Source: Desulfonatronaceae bacterium UBA663 (GTDB lineage: Bacteria > Desulfobacterota > Desulfovibrionia > Desulfovibrionales > Desulfonatronaceae). From it: a stretch of DNA of 11,355 nt. Position 1 is the first letter of the stretch, and each line of letters opens with the position of its first letter. The notes beneath the pieces were generated by a model. The model ran no database searches. It had not been told where the DNA came from and saw only the letters and a program-made list of their open reading frames with translations. Shown in pieces: positions 1 to 7,462 of the stretch. The stretch is from assembly GCA_002299865.1 (NCBI GenBank), contig DBNV01000008.1, positions 1 to 11,355 of the forward strand. Reading direction: 5' to 3'. The position numbers and the translations under genes were made by a program.

Positions 1-1
1 A

Positions 2-652
2 TTTGTCTGGCTTAATGCCGGGCTTCGTTCCTTTGATGGGTACTTGTCCGGATTGAAGGCCAATCATCGCCGGAATATTCTTCGGGAGCGCCGACGTCTG
101 CGTGAGTCCGGAATTCGCGTGGCCTGCTTGTTCGCTCAGGAGGCGCCGGATGCGTATTTTGCGCTGATGCACGATTTTTACGCCCGGCATAACGAGCGGT
201 TTGGGCAATGGAGCTGCAAGTTCCTCACACCCACTTTTTTTGAGGGTTTGCGGACGCATTTCCGGGACAATGTTCTGATGACCGTCGCCTTTGGGCCAAA
301 CGATGCTGAACCGTTGGCCATGGCCCTGCTCCTTGTCTCCGGAGATCGTCTTTTCGGCAGGTACTGGGGATCGCGGGAGAAGGTGGAGTTTCTGCATTTT
401 GAATTGTGCTATTACCAGCCCATGCAATGGATGATCAACCGGGGCCTGCGTCTGTTCGATCCGGGCATGGGCGGAGTGCACAAGGCTTTTCGCGGTTTTG
501 TCTCCACGCCCAACTACAGCCTGCATAAATTTTTCAATCCGCGCTTGCATGGGGTCATGGAAAGCTACATCCCGGAATACAATCACATGGGAATGCAGAA
601 TATTGCGGCCTTGAACAGCATCTTGCCGTATCGGCGCAAGGGGGAGGGATGA
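2..652 (+). CDS. GNAT-like N-acyltransferase (COG3146/DUF482 family), 5' truncated
   Basis: The reading frame is open from the first full codon at base 2 to the TGA at 650-652, giving 216 residues with no credible start, so the gene begins upstream of the window. The fragment starts with a basic stretch (YLSGLKANHRRNILRERRR) and carries the C-terminal signature FDPGMGGVHKAFRGF, followed by a Tyr/Phe-rich segment. Both are typical of the COG3146 predicted N-acyltransferases, once called peptidogalycan biosynthesis proteins, which have a GNAT/FemAB-like fold. The substrate of this family is not well established, so only an acyl-transfer role is claimed. The frame ends 79 bases before the acyltransferase gene on the same strand. 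No convincing terminator lies between them, so co-transcription is possible. Confidence 0.85.
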   Translation, partial: FVWLNAGLRSFDGYLSGLKANHRRNILRERRRLRESGIRVACLFAQEAPDAYFALMHDFYARHNERFGQWSCKFLTPTFFEGLRTHFRDNVLMTVAFGPNDAEPLAMALLLVSGDRLFGRYWGSREKVEFLHFELCYYQPMQWMINRGLRLFDPGMGGVHKAFRGFVSTPNYSLHKFFNPRLHGVMESYIPEYNHMGMQNIAALNSILPYRRKGEG

Positions 653-731
653 AGAAGTTTTTGTTTCCAAAAAACGGGCCTGGTGTGCGTTTTATTTACT
701 TTCGGGCCGGATCAGATTACAGGATATTTAA

Positions 732-1457
732 ATGTTGCGTCTCATTTTCTTTCTTCCTTTTTTCGTTCCCTTGACCATTGTCCTGGCCGTTCTCACGTTG
801 ATCGTATCCCTGTTTGACGCCACGGGCAATGCCTCGCACAGGATCAACCAGTTTTGGGGAAAGGTTGTCTGTCGCCTGGCCGGCGTCACGGTGCACGTGG
901 ACAGGGGGAGTTTTGACCCTTCCGGTTGTTATATCCTGATGGTCAACCATCAGAGCTGGTTCGACATCCCTGTACTGTTTGCGGCCCTTAAGGGACACCA
1001 GTTTCGTTTCGTGGCCAAGGAGAGCCTGTTTCGAATTCCCTTGTTCGGGCAGGCCATGGCCTGCACCGGGTATATCGGCATTGACCGGGAAAATCCCAGG
1101 CGGGGCATGAAGAGCATCCAGGAGGCCATTGCCAAGTCGGCCCATGCTTCTATTCTTATCTTCCCCGAGGGTACCAGACATGAGCAGCTCGGCGAGTTCA
1201 AGATCGGCGGGATAATCCTGGCCATCAAGAGTGAACGGCCGATTATTCCCGTACTCATAGCCGGCACAGCCGGGGTTTTGCCCAAGAATTCGCTGCGCAT
1301 CACCCCGGGGCCCGTGGCGGTGAAGATTTTCCCCGGCGTGAGGATAAAGGATGCATATACGCTCAAGGAGCGTGAAAAACTGAAAGTGGATACGTGGAAT
1401 CTGATGCACGAACATTCCAAGGAGACTCAAACATGGCTGGACAAGATGCGTCCGTGA
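732..1457 (+). CDS. plsC: 1-acyl-sn-glycerol-3-phosphate acyltransferase (PlsC/LPLAT family)
   Basis: A 241-residue protein, the usual length for bacterial PlsC. Residues 1-28 form a hydrophobic membrane segment. The catalytic H-x4-D motif is NHQSWFD (H73, D78), and the acyl-acceptor binding motif is FPEGTR at residues 144-149. The segment PVLIAGTAG (173-181) is the fourth LPLAT block. These support transfer of a fatty acyl group to lysophosphatidic acid to make phosphatidic acid at the inner face of the membrane. A different lysophospholipid acceptor cannot be excluded. A Shine-Dalgarno-like AGGAT at 721-725 precedes the ATG. The last 25 bases overlap the start of the RNase J gene, suggesting coupled translation of the two products. 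Confidence 0.9.
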   Translation: MLRLIFFLPFFVPLTIVLAVLTLIVSLFDATGNASHRINQFWGKVVCRLAGVTVHVDRGSFDPSGCYILMVNHQSWFDIPVLFAALKGHQFRFVAKESLFRIPLFGQAMACTGYIGIDRENPRRGMKSIQEAIAKSAHASILIFPEGTRHEQLGEFKIGGIILAIKSERPIIPVLIAGTAGVLPKNSLRITPGPVAVKIFPGVRIKDAYTLKEREKLKVDTWNLMHEHSKETQTWLDKMRP

Positions 1458-3091
1458 CCCTCACGCCTTTGGGAGGGCTGGGGGAGATCGGCATGAACTG
1501 CATGGTGCTCAAGTCCGCCGGGAGCATTGTGGTCATTGACTGCGGACTGATGTTCCCCAGCGACTTTCACTACGGGGTCGACGTGCTCATTCCCCGCTTT
1601 GAAACCTTGTTGGCTCAGAAGGAAAAAATCAAAGGCATTATTCTGACCCATGGTCACGAGGACCATATCGGGGCCTTGCCGTGGCTTTTGCCTTACGTGG
1701 ACGTGCCCCTGTACGGTTCGGAATTCACCCTGGCCCTGTTGGAGTCCAAGCTTAAGGAGCACAACCTGAACAAGTACGTGGACCTGGCTCCGGTGAGCGC
1801 CGGGGACCGCGTGGAAATGGGGCCCTTTGCCTGCACCTTCATCCCGGTGTGCCATTCCATTATCAACGGCTTTGGCCTGGGCATCGAGACCCCGGTAGGC
1901 CGAATTGTACATAGCGGAGATTTCAAGATTGATCCGACACCCATGGATGGTCAGTTCACAGACCTGGATGCTTTCGCCTGCTTTTCTAAGCCCGGCGTAT
2001 TGCTCCTGCTGTCCGATTCCACCAATATCGAATGGGAAGGGGTCTCGCTGACAGAACGGGAGATCAAGTCTTCCCTGGAGCGATTGTTCAAACAGGCCAC
2101 GGGGCGGATCATCATTACCTTGTTTTCCAGTCACATCCAGCGGATGCAGGAGATTTTCGACTTGGCGGCTCTCACCGGACGCAAGGTCGCGGTGAACGGA
2201 CGCAGCTTGGTGAACAATATCAATCTGGCCAGGGACCTTGGGTACATGCGCATCGCCCCGGACGCCACCTGCGACTTGGAGGATGTGGCGGGGTTGCCGG
2301 ATGACAAGATCGTACTCCTAGTCACCGGATCCCAGGGCGAACCTTTGTCCGTTTTAACGCGCATCGCCTCCGGGGAGCACCGCCAGATCAGCATTCACCA
2401 TGGCGATTTGGTGCTGATGTCTTCGCGGATCATTCCCGGCAACACCAAGGCTATTTCCCGGGTCATCAACAATCTGTACCGCCAGGGAGCCGAGGTGCTG
2501 TATGAAAAGGTGCAAGGCATTCACGCTTCCGGACATGCCCATCGGGATGAACTGCGAACCATGCTTACTACGGTCAAGCCGAAGTTTTTCATCCCGGTGC
2601 ATGGCGAATACCGGCATCTGGTGAAGCATTGCCAACTGGCCAGGGAGTGCGGTGTTGCTCCGGAACGGGCCATTGTCCTGGAGAACGGACAGCCGCTTAC
2701 GTTTCTGGAGCGGGGCATTCGCTTTGAGGAAAGAATCCGGGTGGATTCGACCCTGGTAGACGGCAAGGGCGTGGGCGATGTCGGGGCCAGCGTGCTCAAG
2801 GAGCGTCGGCTGTTGGCCGAAGAGGGATTGGTCATCGTGCATGTCGTGCTGGACCAGGAAACCGGTCATATCCTGGTGGGCCCGGAGTTGATCACCAAGG
2901 GATTCGTCTTTGAACAACAATATGAACACATGCTGGACGATTCCAAGTGTCTGATCCTGGATATTTTCGAGTCCTCCCCCAGGCTGTCCGCCAAAAAGAG
3001 CGCGGAGCAGATCCGCTTGGCCTTGCGCGGCTTTTTCCGCAAGGTCTTGGACCGTGATCCCGTCGTGCTGCCGCTGATTGTGAGCGTTTGA
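1433..3091 (+). CDS. rnj: Ribonuclease J (metallo-beta-lactamase/beta-CASP nuclease)
   Basis: A 552-residue protein of typical RNase J length. The frame is open to an ATG at 1394, but the ATG at 1433 is preferred: AAGGAG at 1419-1424 sits eight bases upstream, and the protein then begins at the family's TPLGGLGEIGMN segment (residues 11-22). Metal ligands are visible in HGHEDH (73-78), H141, and D163 in SGDFKID. The beta-CASP part includes TGSQGEP (298-304), HASGHAH (364-370) and PVHGEYRHL with H390. A C-terminal domain follows residue 450 or so. RNase J is a 5'-exonuclease and endonuclease in mRNA turnover and rRNA processing, acting in the cytoplasm. The start overlaps the upstream plsC by 25 bases, and the next gene follows after 15 bases. 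Confidence 0.95.
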   Translation: MAGQDASVTLTPLGGLGEIGMNCMVLKSAGSIVVIDCGLMFPSDFHYGVDVLIPRFETLLAQKEKIKGIILTHGHEDHIGALPWLLPYVDVPLYGSEFTLALLESKLKEHNLNKYVDLAPVSAGDRVEMGPFACTFIPVCHSIINGFGLGIETPVGRIVHSGDFKIDPTPMDGQFTDLDAFACFSKPGVLLLLSDSTNIEWEGVSLTEREIKSSLERLFKQATGRIIITLFSSHIQRMQEIFDLAALTGRKVAVNGRSLVNNINLARDLGYMRIAPDATCDLEDVAGLPDDKIVLLVTGSQGEPLSVLTRIASGEHRQISIHHGDLVLMSSRIIPGNTKAISRVINNLYRQGAEVLYEKVQGIHASGHAHRDELRTMLTTVKPKFFIPVHGEYRHLVKHCQLARECGVAPERAIVLENGQPLTFLERGIRFEERIRVDSTLVDGKGVGDVGASVLKERRLLAEEGLVIVHVVLDQETGHILVGPELITKGFVFEQQYEHMLDDSKCLILDIFESSPRLSAKKSAEQIRLALRGFFRKVLDRDPVVLPLIVSV

Positions 3092-3106
3092 CAAGGAGGA
3101 CCCCCT

Positions 3107-3886
3107 ATGCGCGTCGTGCGTGTTCGATACGAAGGCCGAGTGTTTTACGCCACCTTGGAGGGCAAGTATGTGCGTTGTCTGAACAAGGACGCCGGGCTGA
3201 ACGAGCCCCTGCTCTTGGAGCAGGCGACTATTCTGTCGCCGGTGGCACCAAGTAAAATCATCTGCGCGGCCTTGAACTACCACGCCCACGCCATGGAAAT
3301 GGACAAGGCCGTCCCGGAGGAGCCCGTGTTGTTCCTCAAGCCGCCCTCGGCGATCATCGGGGCCTGGCAGCCCATCATCCTGCCTTCTCAGTCCTCGCGG
3401 GTGGATTTTGAAGGGGAGTTGGCCGTGGTCATCGGCAAAACATGCCGTCATATCGGCGTAGATGAGGCTTCGGAGTACATTTTCGGGTACACCTGCGCCA
3501 ACGACGTGACTGCCCGCGACCTGCAGGCCAGGGACGGGCTCTATGGTCGGGCCAAAGGGTTCGACACTTTCGCCCCGGTGGGGCCTTGGATTGAAACCGA
3601 GGTGCCGGATCCCTCGAACGTGACCATTACCACCAGGCTCAACGGCCTGGTACGGCAGCAGGGCAGCAGCGCGGACATGATCTTCAGCCCGTGGGAACTG
3701 GTCAGTTTCGCCTCCAGCGTGATGACTTTGCTGCCCGGCGACGTGATTCTTACAGGAACGCCGTCGGGCATTGGTCCCATGGCACCCGGCGACGAGGTTC
3801 AGGTGGAGATTTCTGGCGTGGCACTGCTGATCAATTCCGTGGTCGCGGAAGAGGATAACATTCCCGGCCGGGGAGTCATTCAGTAG
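3107..3886 (+). CDS. Fumarylacetoacetate hydrolase-family protein (FAHD1-like)
   Basis: A 259-residue protein with the FAH fold. Conserved segments in order are FLKPPSAIIG (76-85), FEGELAVVIG (101-110), GYTCANDVTARDLQ (127-140), KGFDTFAPVGPW (150-161) and LTGTPSGIGPM (215-225). E102, E104 and D133 fit the divalent-metal ligands of the family, and K150 matches the catalytic-site lysine. Members include 2-hydroxyhepta-2,4-diene-1,7-dioate isomerase, acylpyruvate hydrolase and oxaloacetate decarboxylase or tautomerase. The sequence alone does not select one of these, and no aromatic-degradation gene is nearby. A strong AAGGAGG at 3093-3099 precedes the ATG. It is probably the last gene of the plsC-rnj operon, since a terminator-like hairpin follows. 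Confidence 0.9.
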   Translation: MRVVRVRYEGRVFYATLEGKYVRCLNKDAGLNEPLLLEQATILSPVAPSKIICAALNYHAHAMEMDKAVPEEPVLFLKPPSAIIGAWQPIILPSQSSRVDFEGELAVVIGKTCRHIGVDEASEYIFGYTCANDVTARDLQARDGLYGRAKGFDTFAPVGPWIETEVPDPSNVTITTRLNGLVRQQGSSADMIFSPWELVSFASSVMTLLPGDVILTGTPSGIGPMAPGDEVQVEISGVALLINSVVAEEDNIPGRGVIQ

Positions 3887-3931
3887 AGGGCAAGCAATGA
3901 CAGACACGGCTTGCGTATTTGATCCAACAGT

Positions 3932-3975
3932 CGAGGGAGCAACCGTCCGAACCCGGGTGCCTCGTTTTATTTTTT
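3932..3975 (+). terminator. Probable rho-independent terminator after the FAH gene
   Basis: CGAGG at 3932-3936 pairs with CCTCG at 3960-3964. ACC at 3942-3944 can pair with GGT at 3956-3958 above an internal bulge. The stem is followed at once by a T-rich run (TTTTATTTTTT, 3965-3975). The stem is imperfect, so the call is moderate. Its position between the FAH gene and the separately started RdgC-like pair makes sense. Confidence 0.5.
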
Positions 3976-4005
3976 GATGGATGAACACCATGGAGGAGCG
4001 ACAAC

Positions 4006-4654
4006 ATGGGCTTTCTTTCCGCAAGCACGGGCCTAACCAGGTAGCCGTGCCTGGCGTCGGTTGGCGGACGAGCCTGGCGACGAGATGCTCGCCGATATCC
4101 CGCGCCGCCTGAAAAGGTTTGCCTTCGTGGATATCGATCAAAGCGCTGAAGAGCGCTCTTTCGGCTGGGTCTGTTTTGACGACCTGCTGGATGCTGAGTG
4201 GAAAACGTCCAGCCCTGAAAAGGGAGAGTACTTGGTTTCTTCTCTGCGTCTGGACACCAGGCGCGTTTCACCGGCGATGTTCAAGAAGCACTGGCTGCTG
4301 GCCCTGAAACAGAAGGTGGCGGAATTGACCGAGCAGGGCAGAAAGTATTTGACCAGGGACCAGAAAGCGGAGTTGTGCGAGCATGTGCGTCAAAGACTCC
4401 TGGCGCGGAGCCTGCCCATTCCGGCGGTTTTCGACGTGGTCTGGAGCGTGCGGGACAACCGCGTCTATCTGGCGACCACGAACGCGAAGATCCGGACGTT
4501 GTTCGAGGACATGTTCGCCCGGACCTTTGAACTGGCGCTGGAGCCGTTGACTCCAGTCGTTCCGGCCCAGGAACATTTGGGAGAGGCCGTCCGCCATCGT
4601 CTGGACGAGTTCGAGGGGGCGGTTTTCGTCCCGGTGCGGGAGGTCGTGCAGTGA
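4006..4654 (+). CDS. RdgC-like protein, N-terminal part; frame interrupted (frameshift at about 4042-4045)
   Basis: The strongest start is ATG 4006, with GGAGG at 3992-3996. It encodes MGFLSASTGLTR and then meets TAG at 4042-4044. The next frame is open to 4654 and reads RRLADEPGDEMLADIPRRLK onward, with RdgC-like segments RSFGWVCFDDLL, SLRLDTRRV, AVFDVVWSVRDNRVYLATTNAKI and FELALEPLTPV. Removing one G at 4044 joins the two pieces as ...LTRYRAWRRLADEP..., a 215-residue protein whose TRYR fits what I recall of the family. RdgC is a nucleoid-associated DNA-binding protein that forms ring-shaped dimers and restrains RecA in E. coli. The later starts TTG 4061 and ATG 4085 lack a Shine-Dalgarno sequence. 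This may be a sequencing error, a recent mutation or recoding. It overlaps the next gene by four bases. Confidence 0.75.
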
Positions 4655-5175
4655 GCTTGGCAACCACCGCGTCCAATAATTTGATCATCGGCCAGGATTT
4701 TTTAACTTGGCTGTGGTTTCGCAGCGAGCAGGACAGGGGGCAGTGGCGGACCCAGGACGGGGCCCCCTTCGGCTTGACCTTTGAGGGGCGGGTCATGGTC
4801 CAGAGCGGAGAGGGTGAAAGTCTGGAGACAGCCGTATGTAGCGGTCCCGGGGCAAAGCTGCATGAGGCCAGGACCGGGCTGGTCAGGGGCAAGAAGGTGC
4901 AGCAGGCCAAGCTGCGGCTGGAGGAAGACGGCCATGAGTGGCGGGCCGCCGTCAAGGCTGAGGACTTCAGCCTGGGCGGGTTCAAGACTCCCAAGGTGGA
5001 GTTTCGCCTGGAAGAAGGGCAGGATCCGGACGGTCCGTTTCTGGAGAAAATGTATCTTTTGGAGCGGGCCTTGTCCTTTTTCGACCTGTTGTTCGTTCAG
5101 TTCATGAAACTGCGTTTTTCAAACGGCTGGAGCGAGGAATTGCGGGCCATGCGCAGGTGGCTGACCCGAACCTGA
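4651..5175 (+). CDS. Conserved protein coupled to the RdgC-like gene; possible RdgC C-terminal half
   Basis: A 174-residue protein starting with GTG in a GTGA overlap with the preceding stop, with GGGAGGT at 4638-4644 as ribosome binding site. It has no signal peptide or membrane segment. Recognisable blocks are GQDFLTWLWFRSE (14-26), GEGESLETA (53-61), GKKVQQAKLRLE (80-91), a basic/acidic stretch, and FLEKMYLLERALSFFDLLF (130-148). I recall the WLWFRSE block in deltaproteobacterial proteins linked to RdgC. The order of a GK-V-K-L-L-W segment, a beta-rich segment and a long terminal helix resembles the C-terminal half of E. coli RdgC. That resemblance is by eye only. The tight coupling suggests the two products act together, probably on DNA. 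Confidence 0.7.
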   Translation: MSLATTASNNLIIGQDFLTWLWFRSEQDRGQWRTQDGAPFGLTFEGRVMVQSGEGESLETAVCSGPGAKLHEARTGLVRGKKVQQAKLRLEEDGHEWRAAVKAEDFSLGGFKTPKVEFRLEEGQDPDGPFLEKMYLLERALSFFDLLFVQFMKLRFSNGWSEELRAMRRWLTRT

Positions 5176-5195
5176 TCTGTCGCGAGTCTCCGTCG

Positions 5196-5256
5196 GGTAT
5201 TGTTTTCCAGCCAGGCCGGCCGATCCCGGCGGCCGTATTCCCCGTGAACGAATACC
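5196..5256. terminator. Possible bidirectional terminator structure between convergent genes
   Basis: GGTATT at 5196-5201 pairs with AATACC at 5251-5256. Inside them a GC-rich hairpin forms from GGCCG at 5214-5218 and CGGCC at 5230-5234. The structure lies between the converging RdgC-pair and lipoprotein genes, where a shared terminator would be expected. No good T-run follows on either strand, so this is a weak call. Confidence 0.3.
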
Positions 5257-5278
5257 GGGCGTGATTACGCAGGCATAT

Positions 5279-5887
5279 TCAGCGCAAAGGCACCGGGGAG
5301 TTGCGGGTGAAGGGATCGTCCCGGCGTTCGTCGATTTGTTCACGCTTGTCCTCCTCGTCGCCTTCCCGCCATGCTTTTTCCATTTCCGAAAATATTTCGT
5401 GCGGCGGCAGTTCCCGGTAAGTTTCCAGATGGGAAGCGCGTTGGCGCACGAATTGCTGGATCCGAAATTTCGTCGGGTGGCGCAAGGTTTTCAGGGCCAT
5501 GAAACCATCCCCTCTCTTACCTTGGCCGATCAGGGAGAGGCCGAGGTAGAACTGCTCCTCCGGCTGCATGGTCCGCCTGTCCCTGATGAACTCGAACTGT
5601 TCCACGGCCCGGCTGAATTTTTCGGTGTCTTCGTCCCGGCCCATGTAGTAATACGTCATGGCCAGCCGCCTTCGGGCGGTCAGGTCTTCCGGGTCGTCCT
5701 GCACGGCCCGGCTCAGGATATTTTCCGCAGCCTGGTAATCACCCCGCAGCAGAGCCAAGTTTGCCTGGCCCACGGGACCGGCGCAACCGGGGGCTGCAAT
5801 GAGAACAACGAGTGTGGAAAGAGTGATGCAAGCGGAAAGGATTCGGCCGGGGCGGTTATTCATGATGCTTGGGATGGGTGTGTTCAT
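5279..5887 (-). CDS. TPR-containing lipoprotein
   Basis: A 202-residue protein. Residues 1-14 are polar to basic and residues 15-34 are hydrophobic, leading to APGC with C35 as the likely lipidated cysteine. The alanine and proline before the glycine make the lipobox imperfect, but the overall signal is good. Residues about 40-125 look like two or three tetratricopeptide-type helix pairs (LLRGDYQAAENILSRAVQ, LTARRRLAMTYYYMGR, EQFYLGLSLIGQGK). The tail from about 170 is highly charged. It is probably an envelope scaffold protein, with no specific partner identifiable. The ATG at 5887 is used, and an internal ATG at 5863 is possible. The gene lies 96 bases downstream of the EAL/HDOD gene on the same strand. 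Confidence 0.8.
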   Translation of the reverse strand: MNTPIPSIMNNRPGRILSACITLSTLVVLIAAPGCAGPVGQANLALLRGDYQAAENILSRAVQDDPEDLTARRRLAMTYYYMGRDEDTEKFSRAVEQFEFIRDRRTMQPEEQFYLGLSLIGQGKRGDGFMALKTLRHPTKFRIQQFVRQRASHLETYRELPPHEIFSEMEKAWREGDEEDKREQIDERRDDPFTRNSPVPLR

Positions 5888-5934
5888 GGGCGGCTTCTGT
5901 TGGGCCTGTATGGGGGCAAGGCCGTTACGGGATC

Positions 5935-5960
5935 AGGCGGCCTAAGACTCTTCGCCGCCT
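5935..5960. terminator. Seven-base-pair hairpin after the EAL/HDOD gene
   Basis: AGGCGGC at 5935-5941 is perfectly complementary to GCCGCCT at 5954-5960, with a 12-base loop. It lies in the 96-base gap between the EAL/HDOD gene and the lipoprotein gene. On the minus (transcribed) strand no T-run follows, so it may be a factor-assisted terminator, an mRNA processing or stability hairpin, or chance. Confidence 0.35.
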
Positions 5961-5983
5961 TGAAAATCAAGCATTTTAAAGGT

Positions 5984-7204
5984 TCAGTCAGCGGCGTGGA
6001 TATGCTTGACGGCCGTTTCCTTCTCGTCCAGCCTGAAGGAGCGCAGCATGGAATGAAGGCTTGTCCAGTCGCCTCTTTCCACGGCCATGCTCAGGTCGAT
6101 CCATTGGCGCATGTCGTTGTGCTTGCCGCTCAGCGCGGCGTTGATTTCCTTGTCCAGAGGCAGGTGCGAGATGATGTCCTCCATGGGCAGGTTGAGCATG
6201 ACGTCGAGGTTGGAAAAAAGGCCCAGGAGAAACATGACGTCCGGCTCGAATCTGCGGCTTTTCAGGTCCATGGCCAGCATTTCCAGGAAGCGGGCGCGAT
6301 GAACGCAGGTGAAGAGCAGTTCCAGGCCCCGCCCTCCAGGGCCAATATCCGCGAGCATGGTCAGCATCAACCATTGTTTGAGTTGCCGCGATCCCATCAA
6401 GGCTACTGCCTGAGCAATAGAGCGAATTTTTTGCGTGAAAGAATAATGGACTGAAGTGATCTGTTTGAGGAGTCTGAAGCTCATGCCCGGATCCTGGCTG
6501 ATGATCCTGGCCATTTCAGCCACCTCGAAGCGATCTCCGCTCATTTCGTGAATGAGGCGGAGCCGGTTGACCGCGGCGGTGGGGATGCTCCTGCCGGCGA
6601 TGACCTCGGGGCGGGCGAAGAAAAAACCCTGAAAAAAGGCGAATCCCAGGGATTTTGTCAAGTCCAAAATGCATCTGCTTTCGATCTTTTCCGCCAGTAG
6701 AAGACAACTATGTTTGCGCAGTTTTTGACTGATCTTGATGGTTTCCGTAGGCGAACGGGCAAGGACGTCCACTTTGACGATGTCCGCCAACTCCAGGAGT
6801 GGGGCAAATTCCGGCTGCTCCACGTAGTCGTCCAGGGCGATGGTGTAGCCGCTGTCCTTGAGCTTGCGCAGAGAGGCCATGACTTCCGGCGTTGGCACGA
6901 CATTTTCCAGAACCTCGATGATACAGTCTTCGGGGGGCAGGGCCAGCGGAGCGTCCTTGAGCAACAAGTCTTGCGGAAAATTGGTAAAGATTTTTCTACC
7001 CTTGGGCAATAAAGCGGTGCCGATGGCAAAGCCCTCGGTGATGACTGCGGCGGTTGCTTGTTCCGGGTTGCTGAACCTGGCGAAGTTGTCCTTGCCGCCG
7101 GATCTGAACAACAGCTCATGCCCCCAAATGTTTAGATCGGCATCGAAGATGGTTTGTCGGCCGACGAAAATCGGCAGATAATCTTTTTTTGAGGCGACCA
7201 GCAA
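5984..7204 (-). CDS. EAL/HDOD fusion protein (YuxH-type signalling protein)
   Basis: A 406-residue cytoplasmic protein. Residues about 10-200 form a divergent EAL domain: ELLFR (30-34) replaces EAL, IIEVLE is at 95-100, LDDY (124-127) stands where DDFG would be, and AEKIE (171-175) and FQGFFFARP (191-199) follow. Residues about 205-395 form an HDOD domain (AEMARIISQDPGMSFRLLKQI, then IAQAVALMGSRQLKQWL). The altered EAL and DDFG positions suggest no cyclic-di-GMP phosphodiesterase activity; such proteins may bind the nucleotide or serve as scaffolds in motility or stress signalling. This is family inference. Translation starts at TTG 7204, with AAAGGAG eight bases upstream (complement of 7213-7219), an uncommon start that may limit expression. 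A small ORF precedes it by 27 bases. Confidence 0.9.
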   Translation of the reverse strand: MLVASKKDYLPIFVGRQTIFDADLNIWGHELLFRSGGKDNFARFSNPEQATAAVITEGFAIGTALLPKGRKIFTNFPQDLLLKDAPLALPPEDCIIEVLENVVPTPEVMASLRKLKDSGYTIALDDYVEQPEFAPLLELADIVKVDVLARSPTETIKISQKLRKHSCLLLAEKIESRCILDLTKSLGFAFFQGFFFARPEVIAGRSIPTAAVNRLRLIHEMSGDRFEVAEMARIISQDPGMSFRLLKQITSVHYSFTQKIRSIAQAVALMGSRQLKQWLMLTMLADIGPGGRGLELLFTCVHRARFLEMLAMDLKSRRFEPDVMFLLGLFSNLDVMLNLPMEDIISHLPLDKEINAALSGKHNDMRQWIDLSMAVERGDWTSLHSMLRSFRLDEKETAVKHIHAAD

Positions 7205-7231
7205 CGTCCTGACTCCTTTCCCGGCGTTTTC

Positions 7232-7425
7232 CTACAAGTCGGAGTAGGCTTTAATGCTGGCCACGTATTTGTTGATGTCATCCTTGGCGTCGTCGACAAG
7301 ATCGAGAAACTCCATCCCGAGCATGACCCGCCCCTCGTTAGGTGTTTGCCATCCTCTTGAACGAGTTGGGATTCAAGGATCTGCACCAGTCCAGGCCTGG
7401 CTGCTTGCGTGGAGGTATCCTTCAT
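7232..7425 (-). pseudogene. Small unrecognised ORF, apparently frameshifted, upstream of the EAL/HDOD gene
   Basis: On the minus strand an ATG at 7425 opens a frame reading MKDTSTQAARPGLVQILESQ and LVQEDG. This frame then runs out of phase, with a non-protein-like Cys/Ser/Thr/Trp-rich composition. A second frame, shifted by -1, contains QTPNEGRVMLGMEFLDLVDD and AKDDINKYVASIKAYSDL and ends at TAG 7234-7232. Both parts look like protein, with a helix-rich acidic end, so a single ancestral gene of about 64 codons with a frameshift near 7345 is likely. Alternatively only the 30-codon ORF at 7324-7232 is translated; its ATG has GAGG eight bases upstream. I do not recognise the family. Its place just before the EAL/HDOD gene suggests shared transcription. 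Confidence 0.4.
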
Positions 7426-7462
7426 TATGGTTCCAGGCTTTCTGAGGGTGGCACTTGACAGC

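Noticed and set aside
668..717. Direct repeat of CGGGCC upstream of plsC
   Set aside because: Six bases in a GC-rich genome is not meaningful, and no promoter or hairpin is associated with it.
4031..4055. Resemblance of the rdgC frameshift site to the rnpB palindrome (TAGCC-TG)
   Set aside because: Only a few scattered bases match and there is no palindrome, so it is best explained by chance.
2354..4141. A 595-codon minus-strand open frame opposite RNase J and the FAH gene
   Set aside because: It is a shadow of two clearly recognised plus-strand genes. It is rich in H, Q, G and R and matches no family.
5261..6454. A 397-codon plus-strand open frame opposite the lipoprotein and EAL/HDOD genes
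   Set aside because: Antisense shadow. The minus strand carries the recognisable domains, signal peptide and ribosome binding site.
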